Origin: Xylocopa sonorina
Taxonomy: Eukaryota > Arthropoda > Insecta > Hymenoptera > Apidae
DNA length: 64,000 nt
Direction of reading: 5' to 3'
Assembly (NCBI RefSeq): GCF_050948175.1
Contig: NW_027490215.1
Location: forward strand, 744,001-808,000
Shown here piece by piece: positions 26,901 to 41,018 of this stretch. How positions within the stretch are numbered: position 1 is the stretch's first letter; every line of letters begins with the position of its first letter. The notes beneath the pieces are model-generated. The model was not told the origin of the DNA, made no database searches, and saw only the letters and a program-made list of their open reading frames with translations. The translations under genes were made by a program, and so were the position numbers.

Positions 26901-27400
26901 ACGTATCGTAGCATTAGAATTCTAATGCTTCTTAAAACGCGATATCGCATCTCATTTCTATGTGTCATGATAAGATGTAATATTCAATGCGAAGTGTCTT
27001 GTATACCCCGCATAAACTTCAACTGAATGTAAATGCGACACTTCCTTGCTTGGAAATAGCGTTGGCAGATGTCTACGTATCGAAGCAATAGTGTTCTAAT
27101 GCTTCTTAAAACGCCGTATCGCATCTTATTTCTATGTTTCATGATAAGATATAATATTCATTGTAGAGTGTTTGTATACGTCGTATTCAACTCAACAGAA
27201 TGTAAATGCGACACTTCCTTGATAGGAAATAGCGTCTGCAGATATCTACGTATCGCAGCAATAGAGCTCTAATGCTTCTTAAACCGCGATATCAAATCTC
27301 ATTTCTATGTTTCATGATAAGATATAATATTCATTGCCAAGTGTCACTTATACCTCGCATACACTTCAATGAATGTAAATGCGACACATCCTTGCTAGGA
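20935..27400 (+). repeat. Tandem duplication of a 2.8-3.7 kb block with whole-monomer length changes
   Basis: Block A (about 20935-23750) and block B (about 23751-27400) share rare variants in the same order, for example tttccacatgtct (20979 / 23762), aaatccgacac (21468 / 24251), ttttccgatgtc (21848 / 24979), gatttaattc (22666 / 26141) and tttgaaagatgtct (23239 / 26887). The offset grows stepwise: 2783, then 3131, then 3475, then 3649 bp. The steps are about 348, 344 and 174 bp. Block B therefore gained, or A lost, two, two and one whole monomers. Divergence between A and B is higher than in the 1736 bp pair, so this event is older. Confidence 0.88.
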
Positions 27401-29470
27401 AATAGCGTTTCCAGATATATACGTATCGTAGCAAAAGAGTTCTAATGCTTCTTATAATGCGATATCGCATCTCATTTCCATGTTTCCTGATAAGATATAA
27501 TATTCATTGCGAAGTGTCATGTATACCTCGTATTTACTTCAAAAGAACGTAAATGCAACAATTCCGTGCTAGGAAATAGCGATTGCAGATGTCTTCGTAT
27601 CGTAGTAATGGGGTACTAATGCTCCTCAAATCGCGACATAGCATTTCATTTCGATGTCTCACTATAAGATATAATATTAATTGTGCGGTGTTATGTATAC
27701 CTCGTATTCACTTCAAATGAATGTAAATGCGACTCTTCCTTGCTAGGAAATGGCGTTTGCAGATGTCTACGCATCGTTGCAATACAGATCTAATGTTTGT
27801 TAAAACGCGATATCGCATCTCATTCCTATGTTCCATGTTAAGATATAATATTCATTGCGAAGTGTCATTTATACCTCGTATTCACTTCAAAAGAATGTAA
27901 ATGCGACACTTCCTTGCTAGGAAATACCGATTGCAGATGTCTACGTATCGTGGCTATAGTGTTCTCATGCTTCTCAAATCGCGATATCGCATCTCATTTC
28001 TATGTTTCGTGATAAGGTATAATATTTATTGTGGAATGTTATGTATTCCTCGTTTTCACTTCAAAAGAATGTAAATGCGACACTTCCTTGCTATTAAATA
28101 GCGTTTGCAGATTTCTACGTATCGAAGTAATAGTGTTCTAATGCTTCTTATATCGCGTTAACGCATGTCATTTCTATGTTTCGAGATAAGGTATAATATT
28201 AATCGTGGAGTGCCATGTATACCTCGTATTCACTTCAAATGAATGTAAATGCGACTCTTCCTTGCAAGGAAGTAGCGTTTACAGATGTCTACATTTCGAA
28301 GCAATAGATTTCTAATGTTTCTTATATAGCGATAGCGCATCTCATTTCTATGTTTCATGATAAGATATACTATTCATTGTGCAGTGTTATGTATAGCTTG
28401 TCTTCACTTCAAAAAAATGTAAATGCGACACTTCCTATCTAGGAAATTGCGTTTGCAGATGTCTACGTAGCGTAGGAATAGAGTTCTAATGCTTCTCAAA
28501 ACGCGATATCGCATCTCATTTCTATGTTTCATGATAAGGTATAATATTCATAGTGACGTGTCATGTATACCTCGTATTCACATCAAAAGCATGTGAATGC
28601 GACACTTCCCTGCAAGGAAGTAGCGTTTGCTGATGTCTACGTATCGTAGCTCTAGAGATCTAATGCTCCTTAAACAGCGATATCGCATCTCATTTCTGCG
28701 TGTCATGATAAGATATAATATTCATTGCGAAGTGTCATGTATACCTCGCATACACTTCAAAAGAATGTAAATGGGACACTTCCTTGCTAGGAAATAGCGT
28801 TGGCAGATGTCTACGTATCGTAGCAATATAGTTCTAATGCTTCTTAAAACGCGACATCGCATCTCATTTCTATGTTTCATGATGAGATATAATATTCATT
28901 GCGAAGTGTCATGTATACGTCGCATACACTTCAAATGAATGTAAATGCGACACTTCCTTGCTAGGAAATAGCGTTTCCAGGTATATACGTATCGTAGCAA
29001 AAGAGTTCTAATGCTTCTTATAATGCGATATCGCATCTCATTTCTATGTTTCCTGATAAGATATAATATTCATTGGGAAGTGTCATGTATACCTCGTATT
29101 TACTTCAAAAGAACGTAAATGCAACAATTCCTTGCTAGGAAATAGCGATTGCAGATGTCTACGTATCGTAGTAATGGGGTTCTAATGCTCCTCAAATCGC
29201 GACATAGATTCTCATTTCGAAGTCTCACTATAAGTTGCGGTGTTATGTATACCTCGTATTCACTACAAATGAATGTAAATGCGACTCTTCCTTGCTAGGA
29301 AATACCGTTGGCAGATGTCTACGTATCGAAGCAGTAGAATTCTAATGCTTCTTAAATCGCCATATCGCATCTCATTTCTATGTTTCATGACAAGATATAA
29401 TATTCATTGTGGAGTGTTATGTATACCTCGTATTCACTTCAAAAGAATGTAAATCTGACACTTCCTTGCT
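27401..29470 (+). repeat. Satellite stretch with a repeated two-monomer segment 1566 bp apart
   Basis: The segment at about 27400-27740 (tatatacgtatcgtagcaaa, then gtagtaatgggg) recurs at about 28966-29290, exactly nine monomers away (1566 bp). The second copy lacks about 16 bp near 29236, where cactataag runs straight into ttgcggtg. The monomers between are ordinary. Confidence 0.8.
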
Positions 29471-30930
29471 AGGAAATAGCGTTTGCAGGTGTGTACGCAT
29501 CCTAGCATTAGAGTTCTAAAACATTTCAAAACAAAATGTATAAGTACCGAAGCAATAGGGTTCTAATGTTTCTTAAAACGAGATATAGCACCTCATTTCT
29601 GTATTAGGATAAGATATAATACTCATTGCGGAGTGTCATGTATACACCGTATTCTCTCCAAAAGAATGCGAATACGACACTTCCTTGCTAGGAAATAGCG
29701 TTTGCAGATATCTACGTATCGTAGCAATAGAGTTCTAATGCTTATAAAATCGCGATATCGCATCTCATTTCCATGTTTCATGATAAGATATAATATTCAT
29801 TGTGGAGTCTTATGTATACTTCCTATGCGCTTCAAAAGAATGTAAATGCGACAGTTCCTTGCTAGGAAGTAGTGTTTGCAGATGTCTACGTATCGAACCA
29901 ATAGACTTCTAGTGCGCCTGAAATCGTCATGTCACATCTCATTTCACTGTTTCATGATAATATATAATACTCATTGCGAAGTGTCATGTATACCTCGTAT
30001 TCCTTCCAATAGAATGTAAATGCGACATTTCCTTCCTAGGAATTAGCGTCTGCAGATTTCTACGTATCGTAGCAATAGAGTTCTAATGCTTTTTAAATCA
30101 CGATACCGCATCTCATTTCTATGTTTCCTGAAAAGATATAATATTCATTGTGGATTGTTATGTATACCTCGTTTTCACTTCAAAAGAATGTAAATGCGAC
30201 ACTTCCTTGCTAGGAAATAGCGTTTGCAGATGTGTACGCATCGTAGCATTAGAGTTCTAAAACATCTCAAAACGCGATATCGCATCTCATTTCTATGTTT
30301 CATGATATGATATAATATTCATTGCGAAGAGTCTTGCATACCACGCATACACTTCAAACGAATTAAACGGCGACACTTCATTCCTAGGAAATAGCGTTGA
30401 CAGATGTATAAGTACCGAAGCAATAGGGTTCTAATGTTTCGTAAAACGAGATATAGCACCTCATTTCTGTATTAGGATAAGATATAATACTCATTGCGGA
30501 GTGTCATGTATACACCTTATTCTCTCCAAAAGAATGCAAATACGACACTTCCCTGCTAGGAAATAGCGTTTGCAGATATCTACGTATCGTAGCAATAGAG
30601 TTCTAATGCATATAAAATCGCGATATCGCATCTCATTTCCATGTTTCATGATAAGCTATTATATTCATTGTGGAGTCTTATGTATACTTCCTATGCGCTT
30701 CAAAAGTATGTAAATGCGACACTTCCTTGCTAGGAAGTAGTGTTTGCAGATGTCTACGTATCGAACCAATAGACTTCTAATGCGCCTGAAATCGTCATGT
30801 CACATCTCATTTCTATGTTTCATGATAATATATAATATTCATTGCGAAGTGTCATGTATACCTCGTATTCCTTCCAATAGAATGTAAATGCGACATTTCC
30901 TTCCTAGGAAATAGCGTCTGCAGATTTCTA
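29471..30930 (+). repeat. Tandem duplication of a five-monomer block (868 bp), first copy deleted by 127 bp
   Basis: Copy 1 (about 29471-30070) and copy 2 (about 30211-30930) share gtgtacgc...aaaacat, tataagtaccgaag, tctgtattaggataag and tagacttcta. The offset is 741 bp before and 868 bp after about 29534. Copy 1 has therefore lost about 127 bp, joining aaaaca directly to aaatgtataagtacc. A further partial copy of the tagacttcta monomer lies at about 32580-32770 (offset 1912 bp from copy 2). Confidence 0.85.
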
Positions 30931-33900
30931 CGGATCGTAGCAATAATGTTCTATTTCTTCTTAAAACGCGATATCTCATCTCATTTCAATGTTTCAAGAT
31001 AAGATGTAATATTCATTGCGAAGTGTCTTGTATACCTCGCATACACTTCAACTGAATGTAAATGCGACACTTCCTTGCTTGAAATAGCGTTTGCAGATGT
31101 CTACGTATCGTAGCATTAGAGTTCTAATGCTTCTCAAAACGCGATATCGCATCTCATTTCTATGTTTCATGATATGATATAATATTTATTGCGAAGTGTC
31201 TTGTATACCTCGCATACACTTCAACTGAATGTAAATGCGACACTTCCTTCCTAGGAAATAGCGTTGGCAGGTGTCTACGTATCGAAACAATAGTGTACTA
31301 ATGCTTCTTAAATCGCCGTATTGCAAATCATTTCTATGTTTCATGATAAGATATAATATTCATTGTAGATTGTTATGTATACCTCGTATTCACCTCAAAA
31401 GAATGTAAATGCGACACTTCCTTGCTAGGAAATAGCGTTTGCAGATTTCTGCGTATCGCAGCATTAGGTTTCTGTTGCATCTCAGAACGCGATATCGCAT
31501 TACATTTCTATGTTTCATGATAAGATATAATATTTATTGCGAAGTGTCAAGTATACCTCGCATTCACTTCAAAAGAATGTAAATACGACACTTCCTTGCT
31601 AGGAAATAGCGTTTGCAGATGTCTACGTTTCGAAGCAATAGAGTTCTAATGCTTCTTGAAATGGGATATCGCATTTCACTTCTATGCTTCATGATAAGAT
31701 ATAATGTTAATTGCGAACTGTCATGTATACCTCGTATACACTTCAAATGAATGTAAATGCGACACTTCCTTCCTAGGAAATAGCGATTGCAGATGTCTAC
31801 GTATCGAAGCAATAGAGTTCTAATGCTTCTTGAAACGGGATATCGCATCTCATTTCTATGCTTCTTGATAAGATATAATATTCATTGCGAAGTTTCATGT
31901 ATTCCTCGTATTCACTTCAAATGAATGTAAATGCGACACTCCCTTGCTAGGAAATAGAGTTTGCAGATGTCTACGTATCGTAGCAAGCGTGTTATAATGC
32001 TTCTTAAAACGAGATATCGCTTCTCTTTTCGATGTTTGATGATAACATATAATATTCATTGTGCAATGATATGTATACCTCGCATTCACTTCAAAAGAAT
32101 GTAAATGCGACACTTCCTGGCTAGGAAGTAGCGTTTGCAGAAGCCTACGTGTCGTAGCAATAGAGTTCTAATGTTTCGTAAAACGCAATATCGCATCTCA
32201 TTTCTATGTTTCATGGTAAGATAAAATAATCAGTGCGAAGTGTCACTTATACCTCGCATACACTTCAAATGAATGTAAATGAGACACTTCATTTCTAGGT
32301 AATAGCGTTTGCAGATGTCTACGTATCGCAGAAGTAGTGTTCGAATGCTTCTTAAAATGCGCTATAGCATCTCATTTCTATGTTTCATGATAAGATATAA
32401 TATTCATTGCGAAGTGTCATGTATACCTTGTATTCACTTCAAAAGAATGTAATGCGACACTTCCATGATAGGAAATAGCATTTGCAGATGTCTACGTATC
32501 TAAGCAATAGAGTTCTAATGCTTTTTATATCACGATACCGCATCTCATTCCTATGTTTCCTGAAAAGATATAATATTCATTGTGGAGTCTTATATATACT
32601 TCCTATGCGCTTCAAAAGAATGTAAATGCGACACTTCCTTGCTAGGAAGTAGTGTTTGCAGATGTCTACGTATCGAACCAATAGACTTCTAATGCGCCTG
32701 AAATCGTCATGTCACATCTCATTTCTATGTTTCATGATAATATATAATATTCATTGCGAAGTGTCATGTATACCTTGCATACACTTCAATTGAATGTAAA
32801 TGCGACACTTCCTTGCTAGGAAATAGCGTTGGCAGATGTCTACGTATCGAAGCAATAGAGTTCTAATCCCTCTTAAATCGCGATATCGCATCGCACTTCT
32901 GTTTCATGATATGATATAATATTCATTGTGGAGTGTTATGTATACTTCCTATGCGCTTCAAAAGAATGTAAATGCGTCACTTCCTTGCTAGGAAGTAGCG
33001 ATTGCAGATGTCTCCGCATCGAAGCAATAGAGTTCTAATGCTTCTTAAAACGCGAAATCGCATATCATTTCTATGTCTCATGATAATATATGATATTCAT
33101 TGCGAAGTGTTACGTACTCCTCGTCTACACTTTAAATGAATGTAAATGCCACACTTCTTTCCTAGGAAATAGCGTCTGCAGATGTTTACGTATCGAAGCA
33201 ATAAATTTCTAATGCTTCTTAAAACGCGAAATCGCTCCTCATTTCTATGCTTCACGATAAGATATAATATTCATTGTGGAGTGTTGTGTATACCTCGTAT
33301 TCACTTCAAAAGAATGTAAATGCGACACTCCCTTGCTAGGAAATAGAGTCTGCAGATGTCTACGTATCGAAGTAATAGAGTTCTAATGCGTCTCAAATCG
33401 CGATATGCTTCTCATTTCTATGTTTCATGACGAGATATAATATACATTGTGGAGTGTTATGTATACCTCGTAATCACTTCAAAAGTATGTAAGTGCAACA
33501 CTTCCTTGATATTAAATAGCGTTTGCAGATATCTACGTATCGTAGCAATAGATTTCTAATGCTTTATAAATCGCGATATCGCATCTCATTTCTATGTTTT
33601 ATGATAAGATATAATATTCATTGTGCAGTGTTATGTAAACCACGTACTCACTTCAGAAGAATGTAAATACGACACCTCCTGCTAGGAAGTAGCGATTGCA
33701 GATGTCTACGTATTGTAGCAGTAGCTTTCTAATGCTTCTCAAAACGCGATATGGCATCTCATTTCTATGTTTCATGATAAGATATAATATTCATTGTGGA
33801 GTGTTATGTATACCTCGTATTCCCTTCAAAAGATTGAAAATGCGACTCTTGCTTGCTAGCAATTAGCGTTTGCAGATGTCTACGTATCGTAGCAATGGAG

Positions 33901-35220
33901 TTCTAATGCTTCTTAAAACCCGAAATCGATCCTCATTTCTATGCTTCATGATAAGATATAATTTTCATTGTGGATTGTTATGTATACCTCGCATACACTT
34001 CAAATGAATGTAAATGCGACACTTCCTTGCTTGGAAATAGCGATTGCAGATGTATACGTATCGAAGCAATATAATGCATATATAATGTATTATTAGCAAG
34101 CAATATATACATATATAATGCTTCTTAAATCGTCATATCGCATCTCATTTCTACGTTTCATTATAAGATATGATATTCATTGTGGAGTGTTGTGTATACC
34201 TAGTATTCACTTCAAATGAATGTGAATGCGACACTTCCTTGCTAGGAAATAGCGTCTGCAGATATCTACGTATCGTAGCAATAGAGTTCTAATGCTTCTT
34301 AAATCGCCATATCGCATCTCATTTCTATGTTTTATGATAAGATATAATATTCATTGTGCAGTGTTATGTATACCACGTACTAACTTCAAAAGAATGTAAA
34401 TACGACACTTCCTTGTTAGGTAAGAGCGTCTGCAGATGTCTACGTATCGAAGCAATAGATTTCTAGATTCTTAAGCCGCGAAATTGCTCCACATTTCTAT
34501 GTTTCATGATAAGATATAATATTCATTGTGGAGTGCTATGTATACCTCGTATTCACTTCAAAAGAATGTAAATGCGACACTTCCATGCTAGGAAATAGCG
34601 TTTGCAGATGTCTACGTATCGATGCAATAGAGTTCTGACGCTTCTTAAATCGCGATATCGCATATCATTTCTTTGTTTCATGATAAGATATAATATTAAT
34701 TGCGAAGTGTCATGTGTACCTCGTATTCACTTAAAAAGTATGTAAATGCGACACATCCTTGCAAGGAAATAGCGTTTGCAGATGGTTACGTATCGAAGCA
34801 ATAGTGTTCTAATGTTTCTTAAATCACCATATCGCATCTCATTTCTGTGTTTCATGATACGATGCAATATTCATTGCGAAGTGTTGCTTATACCTCGCAA
34901 GCGCTACAAATGGATGTAAATGCGACACTTCCTTGCTAGGATATAGCGATGGCAGAAGTCTACGTATTGAAACAACATGGTTCTAATGCCTCATAAACCG
35001 AGATATCGCATCTCATTTCTATATTTTACGATAAGATATAATATTCATTGCGGAGTGTTATGTATACCACGTATTCACTTTAGATGAATGTAAATGCGAC
35101 ACATCCTTGCTAGGAAATAGCGTTGGCAGATGTCTACGTATCGAAGCAATAGGGTTCTAGTGCTTCTTAAATCGCGATATCGCTTTTCATTTCTATGTTT
35201 CCTAATAAGGTATAATATTC
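30931..35220 (+). repeat. Diverged satellite monomers, with an AT-rich insertion at 34.07 kb
   Basis: Mostly ordinary monomers. At about 34065-34119 one unit carries an extra AT-rich stretch in which agcaatata...atatataatg occurs twice, 34 bp apart, in place of the usual agcaatagagttctaatg. The segment 32130-32400 shares rare variants (gaagcctacgtgtcg, gataaaataatcagtgcg) with 8930-9200, about 23.2 kb away. Confidence 0.85.
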
Positions 35221-38200
35221 ATTGCGAAGTGTCATGTGTACCGCGTATTCACTTAAAAAGAATGTATATGCGACACATCCTTGCTAAGAAATAGCGTTTG
35301 CAGATGTCTACTTATCGGAGCAATAGAGTTCTAATGCTTCTTATAAAGCGATGTCGCAACTCATTTCTGTGTTTCATGATAAGTTATAATATTCATTGCG
35401 AAGTATCATGTTTACCTTGTATTCAATCCAAAAGAATGTTTTCGCGACACTTCCATGCTACGAAATAGCATTTGCAGGTGTTTACGTATCGTAGCAATAG
35501 AGTTCATATGCTTCTTAAATCGCGATATCGCATCTAATTTCTATGTTTCGTGATAAGGTATAATATTCATCGTGGAATGTTATGTATATCTCGCATACAC
35601 TTCAACTGAATGTAAATGCGACACTTCTTTGCTAGGAAGTAGCGATTGCAGATGCCTACGTATCGAAGCAATAGAGTTCTAATGCTTCTTAAATCGCCAT
35701 ATCGCATCTCATTTCTGTGTATCATGATAAGATATAATATTCATTGTGGAGTGTTATGTATACCTCGTATTCACTTCAAAAGATTGTAAATGCGACACTT
35801 CCTTGCTAGGAAATTGCTTTTGCAGATGTCTACGTATCGTAGCAAAGGAGTTCTAATGCTTCTTAAAAGGCGAAAACGATCCTCATCTTTTGGTTTCATG
35901 ATAAGATATAATATTCATTGTGGAGTGTTAAGTCTACTTCGTATTCACCTCAAAATAATGTAAATGCGGCACTTCCTTGCTAGGAAGTAGCGTTTGCAGG
36001 AGTTTACGTATCGTAGCAATAGAGATCTAATGCTTCTCAAAACATGATATCGCATCTCATTTCTATGCTTCATGATAAGATATAATATTCATTGCGAAGT
36101 GTCACTTATACCTCGCATACACTTCAAATGAACGTAAATGCGACACTTCCTTTCTAGGAAATAGCGTTTCCAGAAGTCTACGTATCGAAGCAATAGTGTT
36201 CTAATGCTTCTTAAAACGAGTAATCGCATCTCACTTCTATGTTTCATGATAAGAGAATATATCCATTGCGAAGTGTCATGTATACCACGTATTCGCTTCA
36301 AAAGAATGTAGATGCGACACTTGCATGCTAGGAAATAGCTTTTGCAGAAGTCTACGTATCGTAGCAATAGAGTTCTATAGCTTCTTATAACAAGATGTCG
36401 CATCTCATTTCTATGTTTCATGATAAGATATAATATTCATTGCGAAGTGTCATGAATACCTCGCATTCACTTCAAAGGAATGTAAATGCGACACTTCCTT
36501 GCTAGGAAATAGCGTTTCCAGATGTCTGCGTATCGAAACAATAGAGTTCTAGAGCTTCTCAAAACGCGATATCGCATCTCATATATATGTTACATGATAA
36601 GATATAATTTTCACTGCGAAGTTACATGTATACCTCGTATTCACTTCAAAAGAACGTAAATGCGACACTTCCTTGCTAGGAAATAGCGTTTCCAGATGTC
36701 TACGTATCGAAACAATACAGTTCTAATGCTTCGTAAATCGAGATGTCGCAACTCATTTCTAAGTTTCGTGACAAGATATAATATTAATTGTGAAGTGTCA
36801 TGTATACCTCGTATTCACTTCAAAAGAATGCAAATGCGGCACTTCCTTGCTAGGAAGTAGCGTTTGCAGGAGTTTACGTATCGTAGCAATAGAGATCTAA
36901 TGCTTCTCAAAACATGATATCGCATCTCATTTCTATGCTTCATGATAAGATATAATATTCATTGCGAAGTGTCACTTATACCTCGCAAACACTTCAAATG
37001 AATGTAAATGCGACACTTCCTTGCTAGGGAGTAGCTATTGCAGATGTCTACGTATCGAAGCAATAGAGTTCCAATGCTTCTTAAAACGCGATATCACATC
37101 ACATTTCTATGATTCACGATAAGATATAATATTCATTGTGGAGTGTTATTTATACCTCGTATTCACCTCAAGAGAATGTAATTGCGACAATTCCTTGCTA
37201 GGAAATAGCGTTTGCAGATGTCTAGGTATCGTAGCAACAGAGTTCTAATGCTTCTTATATCGCGAGATCGCATCTTAAATCTATGTTTCACGATAAGATA
37301 TAATATTCATTGTGCAGTGTTATATATACCTCGTATTCACCTCAAAAGAGTGCAAATGCAACACTTCCTTGCTAGGAAATAGCGTTTGCAGATGTCTACG
37401 TATCGTAGCAATAGAGTTCAGATGTTTCTTAAAACGCGATATCGCATCTCATTTCTATGTTTCATGATAAGCTATAATATTCATTGCGAAGTGTCATGTA
37501 TACCTCGTATTCACTTCAAAAGAATGTAAATGCGACACTGCCTTGCTAGGAAATAGCGTTTGCAGTTATCTACGTATCGTCGCAATAGATTTCAAATGCT
37601 TCTTATAACGCCATAGCGCATTTCATTTCTATGTTTCATGATCAGATATAATATTCTTTGCGAAGTGTCATGTATACCTCGTATTCACTTCAAAAGAATG
37701 TAAATGCGACACTTCCTTGCTAGGATATAGCGATGTCAGATGTCTACGTACCGAAACAATAGAGCTATAATGCTTCTTAAAACGCGATATCGCAGCTCAT
37801 TTCTTTGTTTCATGATAAGATATAATATTCATTGCAGAGTGTCATGTATACCTCGTTTTCACTTTAAAAGAATGTAAATGCGACACTTCCTTGCTATGAA
37901 GTAGCGTTTGCAGATGTCTACGTATCGATGAAATAGAGTTCTAACGCTTCGTATATCGCGATATCGCATATCATTTCTATGTTGCATGATAAGATATAAT
38001 ATTCATTGCGAAGTGTCTTGTATATCTCGCATACACTTCAAATGAATTTAAATGCGACACTTCATTGCTAGGAAATAGCGTTGGCAGATGTCTACGTATC
38101 GAAGCAATAGAATTCTAATGCTTCTTAAATCGCCATATCGCATTTCATTTCTGTGTTTCATGATAAGTTATAATATTCATTGCGAAGTGTCATGTTTACC

Positions 38201-39990
38201 TCGTTTTCACTTCAAAAGAATGTAAATGCGACACTTCCTTGCTAAGAAGTAGCGTTTGCAGATGTCTACGTATCGTAGCATTGGAATTCTAGTGCTCCTC
38301 AAAACGCGATATCGCATCTCATTTCCATGTTTCATGGTTAGACATAATATTAATAGAGAAGTGTCATGTGTACCGCGTATTCACTTAAGAAGAATGTATA
38401 TGCGACACATCCTTGCTAAGAAATAGCGTTTGCAGATGTCTACCTATCGGAGCAATAGAGTTCTAATGCTTCCTATAACGCGATGTCGCAACACATTTCT
38501 GTGTTTCATGATAAGTTATAATATTCATTGCGAAGTGTCATGTTTACCTTGTATTCAATCCAAAAGAATGTTTTTGCGACACTTCCATGCTACGAAATAG
38601 CATTTGCAGGTGTTTACGTATCGTAGCAATAGAGTTCTTATGCTTCTCAAAACGCGATATCGCATCTCATATATATGTTTCATGATAAGATATAATATTC
38701 ATTGCGAAGTGTCATGTATACCTCGTATTCACTTCAAAAGAATGTAAATGCGACACTTCATTGCTAGGAAGTAGCGTTTGCAGATGTCTACTTATCGGAG
38801 CAATAGTGTTCTAATGCTTCTTGAAACTCGAATATCGCAACACATTTCTATGCTTCATGATAAGGTATAATATTCATTGCGAAGAGTCATGTATACCTCG
38901 TATTCACTTCAAATGAACGTAAATGCGACACTTCCTTTCTAGGAAATAGCGTTTCCAGAAGTCTACGTATCGAAGCAGTAGAGTTCTAATGCTTCTTAAA
39001 ACGAGTAATCGCATCTCACTTCTATGTTTCATGATAAGAGAATATATCCATTGCGAAGTGTCATGTATACCACGTATTCGCTTCAAAAGAATGTAGATGC
39101 GACACTTGCTTGCTAGGAAATAGCGATTGCAGAAGTCTACGTATCGTAGCAATAGAGTTCTATAGCTTCTTAAAACAAGATGTCGCATCTCATTTCTATG
39201 TTTCATGATAAGATATAATATTCATTGCGCAGTGTCATGAATACCTCGCATTCACTTCAAAGGAATGTAAATGCGACACTTCTTTGCTAGGAAATAGCGT
39301 TTCCAGATGTCTACGTATCGAAACAATAGAGTTCTAGAGCTTCTCAAAACGCGATATCGCATCTCATATATATGTTACATGATAAGATATAATTTTCACT
39401 GCGAAGTTACATGTATACCTCGTATTCACTTCAAAAGAACGTAAATGCGACACTTCCTTGCTAGGATATAGCGTTTCCAGATGTCTACGTATCGAAACAA
39501 TACAGTTCTAATGCTTCGTAAATCGAGATGTCGCAACTCATTTCTAAGTTTCGTGACAAGATATAATATTAATTGCGAAGTGTCATGTATACCTCGTATT
39601 CACTTCAAAAGAATGCAAATGCGGCACTTCCTTGCTAGGAAGTAGCGTTTGCAGGAGTTTACGTATCGTAGCAATAGAGATCTAATGCTTCTCAAAACAT
39701 GATATCACATCACATATCTATGATTCACGATAAGATATAATATTCATTGTGGAGTGTTATTTATACCTCGTATTCACCTCAAAAGAATGTAATTGCGACA
39801 ATTCCTTGCTAGGAAATAGCGTTTGCAGATGTCTAGGTATCGTAGCAATAGAGTTCTAATGCTTCTTATATCGCGAGATCGCATCTTAAATCAATGTTTC
39901 ACGATAAGATATAATATTCATTGTGGAGTGTTATGTATACCTCGTATTCACCTCAAAAGAATGCAAATGCAACACATCCTTGCTAGGAAA
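35221..39990 (+). repeat. Block of about 2-3 kb repeated at about 3.1 kb, with monomer-sized deletions
   Basis: Copy 1 (about 35221-37370) and copy 2 (about 38353-39990) share variants in the same order: taccgcgtattcactta (35239 / 38371), gcgacacatccttgctaag, tttccagaagtctacg (36168 / 38953), gcaggagtttacg (36867 / 39652) and gattcacgataag. The offset falls from 3132 to 2785 to 2611 bp. The second copy thus lost two monomers and then one. The unit around 35950-36120 also recurs 870 bp later at 36820-36990. Sequence between 37371 and 38352 is ordinary monomers. Confidence 0.85.
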
Positions 39991-41018
39991 TAGCGTTTGC
40001 AGATGTCTGCGTATCGTAGTATTAGATTTCTATTGCATCTCAAAACGCGATATCGCATCTCATTTCTATGTTTCATGATAAGATATAATATATATTGCGA
40101 AGTGTCACGTATACATCGCACACACTTCAAATGAATGTAATTGCGAAACTTCCTTGCTAGGAAACAGCGTTTGCAGATGTCTACGTAGCGTAGAAATAGA
40201 GTTCTAATGCTCCTCAAAACGCGATATCGCATCTCATTTCTATGTTTCACGATAAGATATAATATTCATTGTGCAATGTTATGTATACCTCGCATTCACT
40301 TCAAAAGTATATAAAAGCGACACTTCCTTGCTAGTAAATAGCGTGTGCACATGTCTACGTATCGATGCAATAAAGTTCTAATGCATCTTATATCGCGATA
40401 TCGCATCTCATATCTATGTTTCATGATAATATATAATATTCATTGTGCAATGTTATGTATACCTCGCATTCACTTCAAAAGTATATAAAAGCGACACTTC
40501 CTTGCTAGGAAATAGCGTTTGCAGATGCCTACGTATCGTAGCAATAGAGTTCTAATGCTCCTTAAATCGCGATATAGCATCTAATTTCTATGTTTCGTGA
40601 TAAGGTATAATATTCATCGTGTTATGTATATCTCGCATACACTTTAAATGAATGTAAATGCGACACTTCCTTGCTAGGAAGTAGCGTTTGCAGATGCCTA
40701 CGTATCGGAGCAATAGAGTTCTAATGCTTCTTAAATCGCCATATAGCATCACATTTCTATGTTTCATGATAAGATATATTATTCATTGTGGAGTGTTATG
40801 TATACCTCGTATTCACTTCAGATGAATGTATATACGACACTTCCTTGCTAGGAAATTGCGTTTGCAGATGGCTACGTATAGAAGCAATAGGGTTCTAATG
40901 CTTCTTATATCGCCATATCGCATCTCATTTCTATGTTTCATGATAATATATAATATTCATCGTGGAATGTTATGTATACCTCGCATACACTTCAAATGAA
41001 TGTAAATGCGACACTTCC
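39991..41018 (+). repeat. Ordinary satellite monomers
   Basis: About six monomers. Two adjacent units around 40271 and 40445 share gtgcaatgtt and the unusual aaaagtatataaaagcgac, showing a single-monomer tandem copy 174 bp apart. At about 40619 a unit lost a few bases between attcatcgt and gttatg. Confidence 0.85.
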
